The notes under the pieces are model-generated. The model worked only from the letters and a program-made list of their open reading frames with translations. It made no database searches and was not told the origin of the DNA. Shown here in pieces: positions 42,878-51,796 of a stretch of 64,000 nt of DNA. Source of the DNA: JADCRZ01 sp041751095 (GTDB taxonomy: Bacteria > Bacteroidota > Bacteroidia > Chitinophagales > Chitinophagaceae); contig JBGSYC010000036.1 in assembly GCA_041751095.1 (NCBI GenBank), positions 62,001 through 126,000 of the forward strand. Direction: 5' to 3'. A program made the translations under genes and the position numbers. Position 1 is the stretch's first letter. Each line of letters opens with the position of its first letter.

Positions 42878-44692
42878 TTAACTTACCTGTTCTGATTTCA
42901 TGGATTTCTGAACCTTCTTTCTTTCATCTTCATCAAGCAATACTTTTCGCATACGGACGATCTTTGGAGTAACCTCGATACATTCATCCTGCTGGATATA
43001 TTCCATACACTCCTCAAGTGTCATTTGCGTTTTTGGTGCGATACGGGAAGCATCGTCACTTCCGCTTGCACGGTGGTTGGTCAATTTTTTTGGCTCAGTG
43101 GCGTTCACAATAAGATCGCCTGGTTTGATGTGTTCGGCGATAATCTGTCCTGTATACACTTCCTCTCCTGGTTCAACGAAAAATACTCCCCTGTCCTGTA
43201 ACTTGTCGATCGAGTAACCGGTTGTTTTATCCTGGTTCTTTGAGATCAGAACGCCATTATTTCTTCCCGGGATCGGCCCTTTCCAGGGCTTGTATTCAAG
43301 AAATCGATGAGCCATTACGGCTTCGCCTGCTGTATTTGTGAGCATATTTGAACGCAGCCCGATCAATCCCCTCGACGGGATCTCAAATTCGAGGTGCTGC
43401 ATTTCACCCTTACTTTCCATAATCAGCATTTCACCTTTACGCTGGGTTACCAGGTCAATAACCTTTCCGCTGAACTCGGCAGGAACATCCACAACGAGAA
43501 CTTCGTAAGGCTCGCATTTCTTTCCGCCTATCTCTTTCACCAACACCTGTGGCTGGCCAATGGTTATTTCAAATCCTTCCCTGCGCATGGTTTCTATCAA
43601 TATACCAAGGTGAAGGATACCCCGGCCAAATACCAGAAAACTATCAGCGTTCTCTGTATCTTCAACACGCAACGCCAGGTTTTTTTCCGTTTCTTTCATC
43701 AGGCGGTCTCTCAGGTGACGCGATGTTACAAATTTTCCATCTTTGCCAAAAAATGGCGAGTTGTTAATGCTGAATAACATGCTCATTGTTGGCTCATCAA
43801 CACTGATCACCGGCAGTGCTTCGGGAAAGTCCGGATCTGTAATGGTATCACCAATATTGAAATCTTCAAGACCTACAACTGCACAAATATCACCAGCGAT
43901 AACTTCAGTAGCTTTCTTTTTTCCCATTCCTTCAAAAGTGTACAATTCCCTAACCTTAGATTTTTTTACAGAACCATCCGCCTGTACCAGTGAAACAGAC
44001 TGCGCTTCTTTTATCGAGCCCCTTGCAACCTTACCGACCGCAATCCTTCCAAGAAAGGAAGAATAATCTAAGGAAGTGATCTGCATCTGCAATGTTCCTT
44101 CATTAACCTTTGGTTCAGGAACGTGTTCCAGTATTGCGTCAAGCAAAGGAAAAATGTTTTCCGTTGGCGTTAAGGAAGTATTCATCCATCCCTGCTTGGA
44201 TGACCCGTAAATGGTCGGGAAATTTAACTGTTCCTCAGTGGCATCAAGATTGTAAAAAAGCTCGAATACCGCATCGTGAACTTCATCGGGGCGGCAGTTC
44301 GGTTTATCAACCTTATTGATCACAACGATGGGGCGCAAATGCAAATGCAGCGCTTTTTGTAATACAAAACGTGTCTGAGGCATCGGCCCTTCAAATGCAT
44401 CAACAAGAAGCAACACTCCATCGGCCATTTTTAACACACGCTCTACTTCACCTCCAAAATCCGAGTGACCTGGAGTATCAATGACGTTTATTTTAACGTC
44501 TTTATATTGAACTGCAGCGTTTTTGCTGAAAATTGTGATTCCTCTTTCTTTCTCAAGGTCATTGCTGTCCATGATGAGGTCGCCGGTTGCCTGGTTGTCG
44601 CGAAATACGTGCGTGGCGTGCAGGATCTTATCAACCAGTGTAGTCTTACCATGGTCAACGTGTGCAATTATTGCGATGTTACGAATGTTCAT
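42878..44692 (-). CDS. typA: Translational GTPase TypA/BipA
   Basis: A 604-residue ribosome-binding GTPase needed for ribosome assembly and stress or cold adaptation. G motifs are AHVDHGKT (10-17), the switch I segment with RGITIFSK, DTPGHSDFGGEVERVL, and NKVD. EF-Tu-like domain 2, an EF-G-like domain with KGEMLIMESKGEMQHLEFEIPSRGLIG, and the BipA-specific C-terminus (GVFFVEPGEEVYTGQIIAEH, LTNHRASGSDDASRI) are all present. The length is normal. Its promoter box lies at 44764-44794. Confidence 0.98.
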   Translation of the reverse strand: MNIRNIAIIAHVDHGKTTLVDKILHATHVFRDNQATGDLIMDSNDLEKERGITIFSKNAAVQYKDVKINVIDTPGHSDFGGEVERVLKMADGVLLLVDAFEGPMPQTRFVLQKALHLHLRPIVVINKVDKPNCRPDEVHDAVFELFYNLDATEEQLNFPTIYGSSKQGWMNTSLTPTENIFPLLDAILEHVPEPKVNEGTLQMQITSLDYSSFLGRIAVGKVARGSIKEAQSVSLVQADGSVKKSKVRELYTFEGMGKKKATEVIAGDICAVVGLEDFNIGDTITDPDFPEALPVISVDEPTMSMLFSINNSPFFGKDGKFVTSRHLRDRLMKETEKNLALRVEDTENADSFLVFGRGILHLGILIETMRREGFEITIGQPQVLVKEIGGKKCEPYEVLVVDVPAEFSGKVIDLVTQRKGEMLIMESKGEMQHLEFEIPSRGLIGLRSNMLTNTAGEAVMAHRFLEYKPWKGPIPGRNNGVLISKNQDKTTGYSIDKLQDRGVFFVEPGEEVYTGQIIAEHIKPGDLIVNATEPKKLTNHRASGSDDASRIAPKTQMTLEECMEYIQQDECIEVTPKIVRMRKVLLDEDERKKVQKSMKSEQVS

Positions 44693-44763
44693 AAACGATT
44701 GTGATTATTATACTGAACGTTTTTTCCTTTTTATTATTTGAAGGCGAACGCTCAAAAGAGGCG

Positions 44764-44794
44764 CAAAGGTAAGCAATTTTAGGGAAGGGGCAAA
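44764..44794 (-). promoter_or_regulatory. Promoter of typA
   Basis: The minus strand carries TACCTTTG (44771-44764), an exact TAnnTTTG box, with TTTG at 44794-44791 and 19 bp between the elements. The leader to the ATG would be about 65 nt. A heptamer repeat array begins 4 bp upstream of the -33 element. Confidence 0.7.
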
Positions 44795-44797
44795 GGA

Positions 44798-44825
44798 GTG
44801 GGTAGTGGGTAGTGGGTAGTGGGTA
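44798..44825. repeat. Heptanucleotide tandem repeat (GTGGGTA)4
   Basis: Four perfect GTGGGTA units. The unit is a rotated reverse complement of the CCCACTA units at 38998-39053. The array lies about 126 bp past the stop of the DUF2905 gene and directly upstream of the typA promoter. Confidence 0.95.
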
Positions 44826-44951
44826 GGAGTGGTGGCGTATGGTATAGGGGCAGTAAGTTATTGCCGAGAGTCATCTGCAATGTTAATATAACGATAATAA
44901 ACGGTATTACTCACGAATCGATTACCTGCTACATCTTTCCCAAAAATGAAT

Positions 44952-45179
44952 TCATTTGAGTATCGCCCTGGCAACACGCAGGATCACAGTAATGAGAACA
45001 CTCAGGATGATCATAGTAGTGATGGGAAAGTAAAAGCTGAAGTTCTCCCTCCTGATGCGGATATCCCCTGGAAGGCGGCCGATCCAGCGTAAATTGTCGT
45101 GAAAAAAATACACAAGGCAACCAATCAACAGGAGCGCAGACCCGATGATCATTATATATTTACCCGTTTCTGAATTCAT
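44952..45179 (-). CDS. DUF2905-family small membrane protein
   Basis: A 75-residue protein with two membrane helices (YIMIIGSALLLIGCLVYFF and FPITTMIILSVLITVILRV) flanking the conserved loop LRWIGRLPGDIRIRRENFSFYFP. The G-R-L-P-G-D-I motif defines DUF2905. Length and layout are typical; the function is unknown. A TAnnTTTG box (TACATTTG, minus strand 45213-45206) lies 26 bp upstream, overlapping the start of the divergent hydrolase gene. Confidence 0.9.
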   Translation of the reverse strand: MNSETGKYIMIIGSALLLIGCLVYFFHDNLRWIGRLPGDIRIRRENFSFYFPITTMIILSVLITVILRVARAILK

Positions 45180-45205
45180 TCGTCCAGGATTTGTAGTTTC
45201 ACCCG

Positions 45206-45213
45206 CAAATGTA
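45206..45213 (-). promoter_or_regulatory. -7 box for the DUF2905 gene
   Basis: The minus strand reads TACATTTG, an exact TAnnTTTG match 26 bp before the ATG at 45179. No -33 TTG at the usual spacing was found. It overlaps the first codons of the divergent hydrolase gene if that gene starts at 45209. Confidence 0.4.
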
Positions 45214-46213
45214 TGACATGCGGAGAAAATGGTTGTTCGCTGTTCCGATTATATTCATTGCCGGTTACCTGTTGGGCCCTGAACCTGACACACCCGTTTA
45301 CAGCAGAAATATGCCCGTTGTTCCTGATGCTCCTCCGATGCTGGAAAAAGAGATCAATAGCAGGGAAGCCCTGCACAAGGTTAAGCCGGAGAACCACGCA
45401 AGAATACACTGGGCCGATGACTCCTTAAAACAAGTCACCGCGTACGCTATTGTTTACCTGCATGGATTTACTGCAAGCCAGGGTGAAGGTGATCCGGTTC
45501 ATAAAAATATCGCAAATACATTCGGGTGTAACTTATATATCTCGCGGCTTGCAGACCATGGCATCGATACAACAGATGCCCTGATAAACCTTACAGTTGA
45601 CAGATTGTGGGAATCGGCAAAACGTGCACTGGCTATCGGCAATAAATTAGGTAAGAAAGTCATTCTGATGGGGACGTCTACCGGCGGCTCCCTGGCTTTG
45701 ATGCTTGCCAGGCATTATCCTGAGGTACACGCACTGATCCTGCTTTCTCCCAATATTTCCATCAAAGATAAAAATGCATGGCTCCTGAACAATCCGTGGG
45801 GATTACAGCTCGCCAGATTTATCCTTAATTCAGATTATATCTATTCAAAAGATCAAAGGGATATTTACAAAAAATACTGGTATTCGCAGTACCGTATAGA
45901 AGCGGCGATCGAATTACAGGAGTTGCTGGAAACTTCAATGACGCCGGCACTGTTTCAACAAATCAAACAACCCGTTCTTACTTTATATTTTTTCAGGGAT
46001 GATGTTCACCAGGACGACGTCGTAGACGTATCTTCTATGAAAATGATGATGGGTAAGCTGGGAACACCTCTGCATCAGAAAAAATCAGTTGCAATGCCAA
46101 ATACCGGTGATCATGTGATAGGGTCTTACGTTAAGTCAAATGATTATGCCGGTGTTCAACAGGAGATCGAAAAGTTTATGATAGAAACGTTGAAAGTTAA
46201 TCCGGTTCGTTAA
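45209..46213 (+). CDS. Alpha/beta hydrolase, membrane-anchored or secreted
   Basis: A 334-residue alpha/beta hydrolase with an N-terminal hydrophobic segment (WLFAVPIIFIAGYLLG) that anchors or exports it. The fold begins AIVYLHGFTASQGEGDPVH, with the oxyanion-type HG. The nucleophile elbow is GTSTGGS (Ser157 from this start). The acidic residue lies probably in LYFFRDDVHQDDVVD and the His in NTGDHVIGSYV. The start may instead be the in-frame ATG at 45218. The substrate is unknown; it looks like an esterase- or lysophospholipase-type enzyme. A DUF2905 gene diverges from it with 29 bp between starts. Confidence 0.85.
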   Translation: MYDMRRKWLFAVPIIFIAGYLLGPEPDTPVYSRNMPVVPDAPPMLEKEINSREALHKVKPENHARIHWADDSLKQVTAYAIVYLHGFTASQGEGDPVHKNIANTFGCNLYISRLADHGIDTTDALINLTVDRLWESAKRALAIGNKLGKKVILMGTSTGGSLALMLARHYPEVHALILLSPNISIKDKNAWLLNNPWGLQLARFILNSDYIYSKDQRDIYKKYWYSQYRIEAAIELQELLETSMTPALFQQIKQPVLTLYFFRDDVHQDDVVDVSSMKMMMGKLGTPLHQKKSVAMPNTGDHVIGSYVKSNDYAGVQQEIEKFMIETLKVNPVR

Positions 46214-46431
46214 GTAAGAGCTAACTACTACGCGTATTGCCAGTTATTGCAGGTTCTGCACTATTTGTTTCTCTATCTTCTCATTTGCCCTGTAAATGTC
46301 ATAATATACCTGTATCAGAAACAAGTAATGAGGCCCGCACAATCATTATCGTATACCGGCGTTAATGGTTAGCCAAAGTGTTAGACGAAATTTTTGTTGG
46401 CAGGACATTTGAAAAGATAAGAAAAGTACTT

Positions 46432-47136
46432 ATGAAAAATATATTGGTTATTGCTCTCATTGTAACAACATTAAGTTCCTGCGAAACATTAATGAATGCA
46501 GGGGCAGGCGTATACGGGCCAGCCGTTTCCGAACAGGATGCAAATTCGGGCATTAAAGAGGCGCTCATACAGGGGGTGGGAAAAGGCATTTCGTTTTTGA
46601 ATAAGACGGATGGATTTTTTGGCAATGAAGCCTATAAGTTATTTCTTCCCGCAGAAGCAATAAAGGTTGAAAATACGCTGAGGTCTCTCGGACTCGGAGG
46701 CCAGGTGGACAAAGCCATATTACAGATCAACCGTTCAGCCGAGGATGCCGTAGGTTTCGCAAAACCGATCTTTATTGAGGCTGTAAGGGAAATGACTTTG
46801 ACAGACGCCCTGAATATTGTGCGTGGCCCGAAGAATGCTGCTACCAATTATTTTCGGGAGAAGACAAAGGCCCGGCTGCAAACAGCATTCTCTCCGGTAA
46901 TTAAAACATCTCTCGACAAGCTCAATGCAACCCGGTATTACTCGGATATTGTGACTTCTTATAATAACATCCCCACTACTTTCAAAAAAATAAATCCCGA
47001 CCTTGTGGGATATGTATCTGAGCGGGCCACCGATGCCCTTTTCGATCAGATCGAAAAGGAAGAAGAAAACATACGGGACAATCCCCTTGCCCGTACTACA
47101 CAAATACTAAGGAAGGTGTTCGGAGCAAGGATGTAA
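46432..47136 (+). CDS. DUF4197-family lipoprotein
   Basis: A 234-residue protein with lipoprotein signal MKNILVIALIVTTLSSCE (lipobox LSSC). DUF4197 features follow: SGIKEALIQGVGKGISFLNK, GNEAYKLFLPAEAIKVENTL, AEDAVGFAKPIFIEAVREMT and a helical C-terminus with LVGYVSERATDALFDQIEKE. The first 18 codons of the longer open frame are dropped because ATG 46432 starts the signal peptide. The role is unknown. It is probably periplasmic, attached to a membrane. Confidence 0.9.
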   Translation: MKNILVIALIVTTLSSCETLMNAGAGVYGPAVSEQDANSGIKEALIQGVGKGISFLNKTDGFFGNEAYKLFLPAEAIKVENTLRSLGLGGQVDKAILQINRSAEDAVGFAKPIFIEAVREMTLTDALNIVRGPKNAATNYFREKTKARLQTAFSPVIKTSLDKLNATRYYSDIVTSYNNIPTTFKKINPDLVGYVSERATDALFDQIEKEEENIRDNPLARTTQILRKVFGARM

Positions 47137-47455
47137 AGTTTAAAAAGGAAATAAGATAAGGAGTACGCAACGGCAGTAATTTGTAAGACCATAATTTTCG
47201 AATGTGGGAACTTTTATGACATAGCGAAGGGTTATGTTGGATCTCCAGTCACCAAATGCAAGGATAGAATAATTCGCTGAACACTACCCTTTGGAATTTT
47301 TTTTGTTGAAGTGTGGCGCACAAGTAACGATGCTAAATAGCAAGCCCCCTTTCATTCTCCTGCAATAGCCATCTTGTGTGGCTTTTTTTGTTTTTCTTTG
47401 CAGAGGTACTGAATATGTGGTTCTCAATGTTCACGTCTGCTTAAATGATATTTAG
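47137..47455. other. 319-bp intergenic region with a late terminator
   Basis: No gene was recognised. The region is AT-rich, contains T-runs (e.g. near 47299-47306), and ends with a terminator-like hairpin at 47367-47390, more than 200 bp past the DUF4197 stop and 66 bp before lutB. A long 3' UTR, an attenuator for lutB or a small RNA are possible. Confidence 0.4.
47367..47390 (+). terminator. Intrinsic terminator-like hairpin
   Basis: A short stem AGCCA (47367-47371) / TGGCT (47379-47383) with a 7-nt loop is followed directly by TTTTTTGTTTTTC, a classic T-tract on the plus strand. Confidence 0.65.
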
Positions 47456-48829
47456 ATGAAAGAAACTGCTGCAAATTTTCTGGAGAAAAGCGCGGTCAAA
47501 TCCGCAGATCTGGAACATCGCAGGAAGATCAATTTTAATATTGGTAAATACAACAATGCCGTTCCCTTCGGTAAACTGCAATTTACTGACTTAAACCTCG
47601 CACGTGAAAGGGCAAAAAATGTTAAATGGCGTGCGCTGGAAACATTAGACACGCAGCTGGAAGATTTTGAAACAGCCTTCACCAAACGCGGAGGCAGGGT
47701 TTTATGGGCAGAAGACGCCGCCGAAGCGCTGAGCCATGTTCTTACAATCTGCAGGGAAAAAAACTGTAAAACGATTGTAAAGAGCAAAAGCATGGTGACC
47801 GAGGAAATCAAGCTCAACAGTTTTTTACATAAACACAATATTGAAAGCGTAGAAACGGACCTGGGTGAATATATCCAGCAGCTCGATGGAGAACCGCCTT
47901 ATCATATCGTTACTCCTGCCATGCACAAAAGCAAAGAAGATATCGCAAAGATATTCTTTGAAAAGCTGCATACAAAACCTGACCTGACCCCTGAACAAAT
48001 GACAGCGGTCGCCAGGGAAAATCTTCGCAAAAAATATGTAGAAGCAGAAATCGGGATTACGGGTGCAAATTTTATTGTTTCTGACATCGGGGGAATAGCT
48101 ATTACCGAAAACGAAGGCAACGCAAGACTAACCACGGCATGGCCGCCTACGCACATTGTAATTGTGGGAATAGAAAAAGTGATTTCTTCTATCAATGACC
48201 TTGCCTTATTCTGGCCGTTACTCTCCACTTACGGAACAGGGCAGAATGTTACGGTGTACAACACGATAATTTCCGGCCCGAGACAGGCAAAAGAAACCGA
48301 TGGTCCTACCGACATGGTAGTGATATTGCTCGACAATGGCCGTACCAATATACTGGCCAATCCAAAAACAAGAGAAAGCCTTTATTGCATTCGCTGCGGC
48401 GCATGCCTGAATGCCTGCCCGGTATACAAGAATATTGGAGGGCATGCATATGAAACTACATACAGTGGTCCGATTGGTTCAGTTATCACTCCTCATCTGA
48501 AGGAAATGGATGAGTGGAAGCATCTGAGCTACGCGTCCTCACTTTGCGGCAACTGCACCGAAGTGTGCGCTGTCAAAATAAACCTGCACCAGTTATTGCT
48601 GGAAAACAGGAACGAAGCGGTGGAAAAGGGGCATACCGGGTGGGCAGAACGTATGGCCTGGAAAGTCTGGAAGAAAGCCAGCCTTAGCAGAAACATTATG
48701 AATAAAGGCAACGGTAAAATAAAGACCTGGGTTGTCGGCAGGCTATTCAAAAGCTGGAACCAACACCATAGCAACCTGGTATTTTCTGAAAAATCGTTCA
48801 ACGAATTATGGAACGAACGCCGGAAGTGA
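47456..48829 (+). CDS. lutB: LutB-like lactate utilisation iron-sulfur protein
   Basis: A 457-residue protein of the LutB/YkgF family, the iron-sulfur subunit of the LutABC L-lactate oxidation complex. The N-terminal LUD domain contains FTKRGGRVLWAEDAAEALSH, SKSMVTEEIKLN and SDIGGIAITENEGN. The C-terminal ferredoxin region has two cluster motifs: CIRCGACLNACPVY and CGNCTEVCAVKI. The length is typical. Neither lutA nor lutC lies next to it in this window, so the partners must be elsewhere or absent. Confidence 0.92.
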   Translation: MKETAANFLEKSAVKSADLEHRRKINFNIGKYNNAVPFGKLQFTDLNLARERAKNVKWRALETLDTQLEDFETAFTKRGGRVLWAEDAAEALSHVLTICREKNCKTIVKSKSMVTEEIKLNSFLHKHNIESVETDLGEYIQQLDGEPPYHIVTPAMHKSKEDIAKIFFEKLHTKPDLTPEQMTAVARENLRKKYVEAEIGITGANFIVSDIGGIAITENEGNARLTTAWPPTHIVIVGIEKVISSINDLALFWPLLSTYGTGQNVTVYNTIISGPRQAKETDGPTDMVVILLDNGRTNILANPKTRESLYCIRCGACLNACPVYKNIGGHAYETTYSGPIGSVITPHLKEMDEWKHLSYASSLCGNCTEVCAVKINLHQLLLENRNEAVEKGHTGWAERMAWKVWKKASLSRNIMNKGNGKIKTWVVGRLFKSWNQHHSNLVFSEKSFNELWNERRK

Positions 48830-49007
48830 CCGGAAGGTGTTTATTTAACGCGCCGTGTAGCGGCTACCGGAAGTTAGCTTCGATTGTTATGCATAGTCCC
48901 GCCATGAATAACTTTTCAAGTCTTCCGGCAGGTAGCATATGTGTTGTCTGATACAAAGTGAAATGCACCCTCGCATCGTATGAAGAACTTTGAAGAAAAA
49001 CTTTTCT

Positions 49008-50327
49008 ATGCTACTGTACTCTTCACAGGTTACGTCCCGCCTGCAATATATCGCGGAGTTCTTCAGCAAGCAATTGTTAAACCAGGAAATTACAGTCATA
49101 TCGGATAAGGAGCAATTCCGGAATCACAATGGTGCAAAGATTAACTATAGTCCATCTGCTATAGCAGCGGATGAATTCCGGATCGATCATGTTGACCTGC
49201 TATTTGAAACGGATATTAAGGTACAATCTGTTCAGTGCTTTGAAACGAATGGCTATAAGGCCTTCTTCCGGGTTAGTGGCAGTGACTTTCCGTTTGACAT
49301 TTTTGCTGCTGCATTCTATTTAATCAGCCGCTATGAAGAGTATTTACCACATCATAAAGATAAATACGGGAGGTATGCTCACACAAATTCACTCGCCTGG
49401 AGGGAATCCTTCCTTCATCTTCCTCTCGTTAATATATGGCTGAATGATTTCAAAAAAGCACTGCAAAGGAAATTTGCGGATTCTGTTTTTAAAGACAGCA
49501 GGTTTACTTTCATGCCCACCTACGATATTGATATGGCTTATTCATACAGGCATAAAGGTGCCTGGAGGAATCTTGGAGGCTCTGTCCGCTCGATGCTGAA
49601 AGGTGAATGGAGAACGCTTCGGGACCGTCTTTTGGTACTGATGGATAAAAAGAGAGATCCATTTGATTCTTTTGAATGGCTGGATGCCGTTCATCTGAAA
49701 TACCGGCTCACTCCGTGTTATTTTTTCCTGTTGGCACATTCACGCACAGCCTACGATAAAAATATTCCGCCGTCTAATGATGCTTTTGGTAAGCTCGTTG
49801 AATACCTTTCGGCCAATTATAAAACCGGTGTCCACCCTTCCTGGAAAAGCAGCGACCGGGAATCAATACTGAAGAAAGAAGTCGGGCTTTTTGAAGACCT
49901 TACGCAAATAAAAGTAAAGCGCAGCCGTCAGCATTTCTTACGGTTTAGTCTTCCCGAAACCTACCGTTCATTGCTCCGTGTGGGTATTGAAAAGGAATAT
50001 TCGATGGGATATGGAACAGTTAATGGTTTCAGGGCTTCAGCTTCATCTTCCTTTTACTGGTACGATTTACAAAAGGAAAACACCACCGGCCTTATTATAT
50101 ATCCTTTCTGCTTTATGGATGCCAATGCATTTTACGCTCAAAAAAATACGCCTGAGCAGGCTCTTGAGGAACTGATGGCATATTACGAGTCGGTTAAAAA
50201 TGTAGATGGACTCATGGTCACCATCTGGCACAATAACTTTTTAGGCACAGACCCGCAGTTTGCAGGCTGGAAGGAAGTGTATGAGTCTTTTCTAAAAGAA
50301 ATACATCATCAGAACAATGGTGTTTGA
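49008..50327 (+). CDS. Polysaccharide deacetylase-like protein with N-terminal DUF7033-type domain
   Basis: A 439-residue protein. The N-terminal part (about 1-170) has DFPFDIFAAAFYLISRYEEYL and LPLVNIWLNDF, a pattern I associate with DUF7033 in Bacteroidota. A NodB-like region follows, with FMPTYDIDMAYSY (the acidic motif equivalent to TFDDG), YFFLLAHS, and YKTGVHPSW with the metal-binding His. The C-terminal part holds MGYGTVNGFRASASSSFYWYD and LMVTIWHNNFLG. Such proteins probably act on cell-surface glycans. ATG 49008 is preferred over the TTG at 48990. No signal peptide is visible. Confidence 0.8.
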   Translation: MLLYSSQVTSRLQYIAEFFSKQLLNQEITVISDKEQFRNHNGAKINYSPSAIAADEFRIDHVDLLFETDIKVQSVQCFETNGYKAFFRVSGSDFPFDIFAAAFYLISRYEEYLPHHKDKYGRYAHTNSLAWRESFLHLPLVNIWLNDFKKALQRKFADSVFKDSRFTFMPTYDIDMAYSYRHKGAWRNLGGSVRSMLKGEWRTLRDRLLVLMDKKRDPFDSFEWLDAVHLKYRLTPCYFFLLAHSRTAYDKNIPPSNDAFGKLVEYLSANYKTGVHPSWKSSDRESILKKEVGLFEDLTQIKVKRSRQHFLRFSLPETYRSLLRVGIEKEYSMGYGTVNGFRASASSSFYWYDLQKENTTGLIIYPFCFMDANAFYAQKNTPEQALEELMAYYESVKNVDGLMVTIWHNNFLGTDPQFAGWKEVYESFLKEIHHQNNGV

Positions 50328-50680
50328 ATTTTATTTTGTCACAAGACAACTGCGTATCATCCTGCCTTACCGGATGAGCCCATTTCATCTTTGCACAGCA
50401 CTCCTGCCGGGCAATGAGAGATTACTGAAAATTTGCATCCTATGATCAGTGAGTGATCGGGCAAAAAAACGGCACCAGGAGAATCAAACTCCGCAACGCT
50501 GGGTTGTTTCTAAGTATTCCGACAAAAGCGAGCTTCTGTGTTTTCACTCAAAAAACTTAGTTAGTTTTTAAATTAGTTGATTTTCAACAGTACGAAGTTG
50601 AGTTATATAAAAGTAAACAGTTAAACGGCGTAGGGCGGTGTCTTTAAGAGGCAGGCGGAGGCTGACGAATATTAAATATT
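50328..50680. other. 353-bp intergenic region, convergent
   Basis: No gene was recognised. A weak hairpin AAAAACT (50551-50557) / AGTTTTT (50563-50569) and AT-rich sequence lie between the converging deacetylase and transporter genes. No tRNA fold was found despite a short GGAG...CTCC pair near 50478-50492. Confidence 0.4.
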
Positions 50681-51613
50681 TTAAGGCATTCGCTGGCGGA
50701 ATGTTTCATTGACGAGGTATACACCCGCGAGTGTAATCACACCGCCTGCTGCAATAAAGAGTGTTAGTTTTTCATTAAACAAAAGTGCCCCCAGTAAAAC
50801 GGCAACTACCGGGTTGATATATGCGTAGGTAGACACAAGGTTTGTCGGGAGATTTTGCAGGGCATATAAGTACGCAGCAAAAGTTAATACTGATCCGATA
50901 AGAACGAGATAAAAAATGGCCGCCCATGATTGCCATGGTATTAAACGAACAGCCACGGTCATGCCCGATCCCCAAGCAGTGCAGTACAACACAATGCCTG
51001 AAATAAACATTTGTATCCCAATGCTGAAGTAGGGATCGAAATTCTTAACCGCTTTTTTTGTAAAGAAGGTTCCCGTCGCCCATGATAATGAAGCGGTAAG
51101 AGAAAGAAAGATTCCGAAACGGAAATCGGCATTTAAAAAATCGCCGAGATGCTCAGAGAAGATAACACATATTCCGCTAAAGCCAAGCAATAGCCCCCAT
51201 ACCGCCTTGCCAGGCACTTTATACTCGGAACTAAATAAACCTATCAGCATCAGCCATAAAGGAAATATCGAAGAAATAATAGCGCCTAACCCGGCAGTGA
51301 TGAATTGCATACCCCAGGTGGTTAATCCATTGGTAAAAACAAAATTTAAAAAGCCAAGCATAATGATCGGCCACCATTCCTTTCCACGGGGAAGCATTTT
51401 CCCTTTCATCGAGAAATAGGCCAGGTAAGCGCTTCCTGCAAAGAACTGGCGGATTCCCGCGAGCTGCAGTGCGGGCATATGGCTCACTCCAAACTTGGTG
51501 GCTATCCATGTAGTTCCCCAGAAAACACACACGAGGCCAAGAGCAAACAAGGCCCTGAACCGTGTTCCCCTATGCCTTAAAAATGAAGAATAAATATTTG
51601 GCGGGCTTTGCAT
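50681..51613 (-). CDS. EamA-family (DMT) transporter
   Basis: A 310-residue membrane protein with ten predicted helices in two EamA repeats. Repeat 1 begins LGLVCVFWGTTWIATKFGVSHMPALQLAGIRQF and repeat 2 FLSLTASLSWATGTFFTKKAVKNFDPYFSIG. The helix-4/9 motif S-T-Y-A-Y-I-N-P-V-V-A-V-L-L-G is typical of the drug/metabolite transporter superfamily. Members export amino acids or other metabolites; the substrate is unknown. It lies downstream of purH on the same strand, with a repeat-based hairpin between them. Confidence 0.94.
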   Translation of the reverse strand: MQSPPNIYSSFLRHRGTRFRALFALGLVCVFWGTTWIATKFGVSHMPALQLAGIRQFFAGSAYLAYFSMKGKMLPRGKEWWPIIMLGFLNFVFTNGLTTWGMQFITAGLGAIISSIFPLWLMLIGLFSSEYKVPGKAVWGLLLGFSGICVIFSEHLGDFLNADFRFGIFLSLTASLSWATGTFFTKKAVKNFDPYFSIGIQMFISGIVLYCTAWGSGMTVAVRLIPWQSWAAIFYLVLIGSVLTFAAYLYALQNLPTNLVSTYAYINPVVAVLLGALLFNEKLTLFIAAGGVITLAGVYLVNETFRQRMP

Positions 51614-51694
51614 TTCCTTACATCAAATGACTGGTATCTGCGGAAGATAAATCCTAGTGTTATGCTAAGTTTAAAACTACGCATTGATTTTGCT

Positions 51695-51765
51695 TTCAGC
51701 TATCAGCTATCAGGAAATCTATGCAGGCACTTCTTTCCGCTGAAAGCTGATAGCCGATAGCTGAA
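51695..51765. repeat. CAGCTAT heptamer repeats forming an inverted pair
   Basis: TTTCAGCTATCAGCTATCAG (51695-51714; two CAGCTAT units) is followed by an inverted copy with CTGATAGCCGATAGCTGAA (51747-51765). The arms can form a stem of about 19 bp with small interruptions, 32 bp past the purH stop. The heptamer is the same as at 61601-61663. Confidence 0.9.
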
Positions 51766-51796
51766 GGCCAGACGTCAATTTAAGGTTAACATAGCA

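Noticed and set aside
50478..50510. tRNA-like GGAG...CTCC and GGGTTG pieces
   Set aside because: No full cloverleaf, no T-arm consensus GGTTCGAATC and no acceptor pairing could be assembled.
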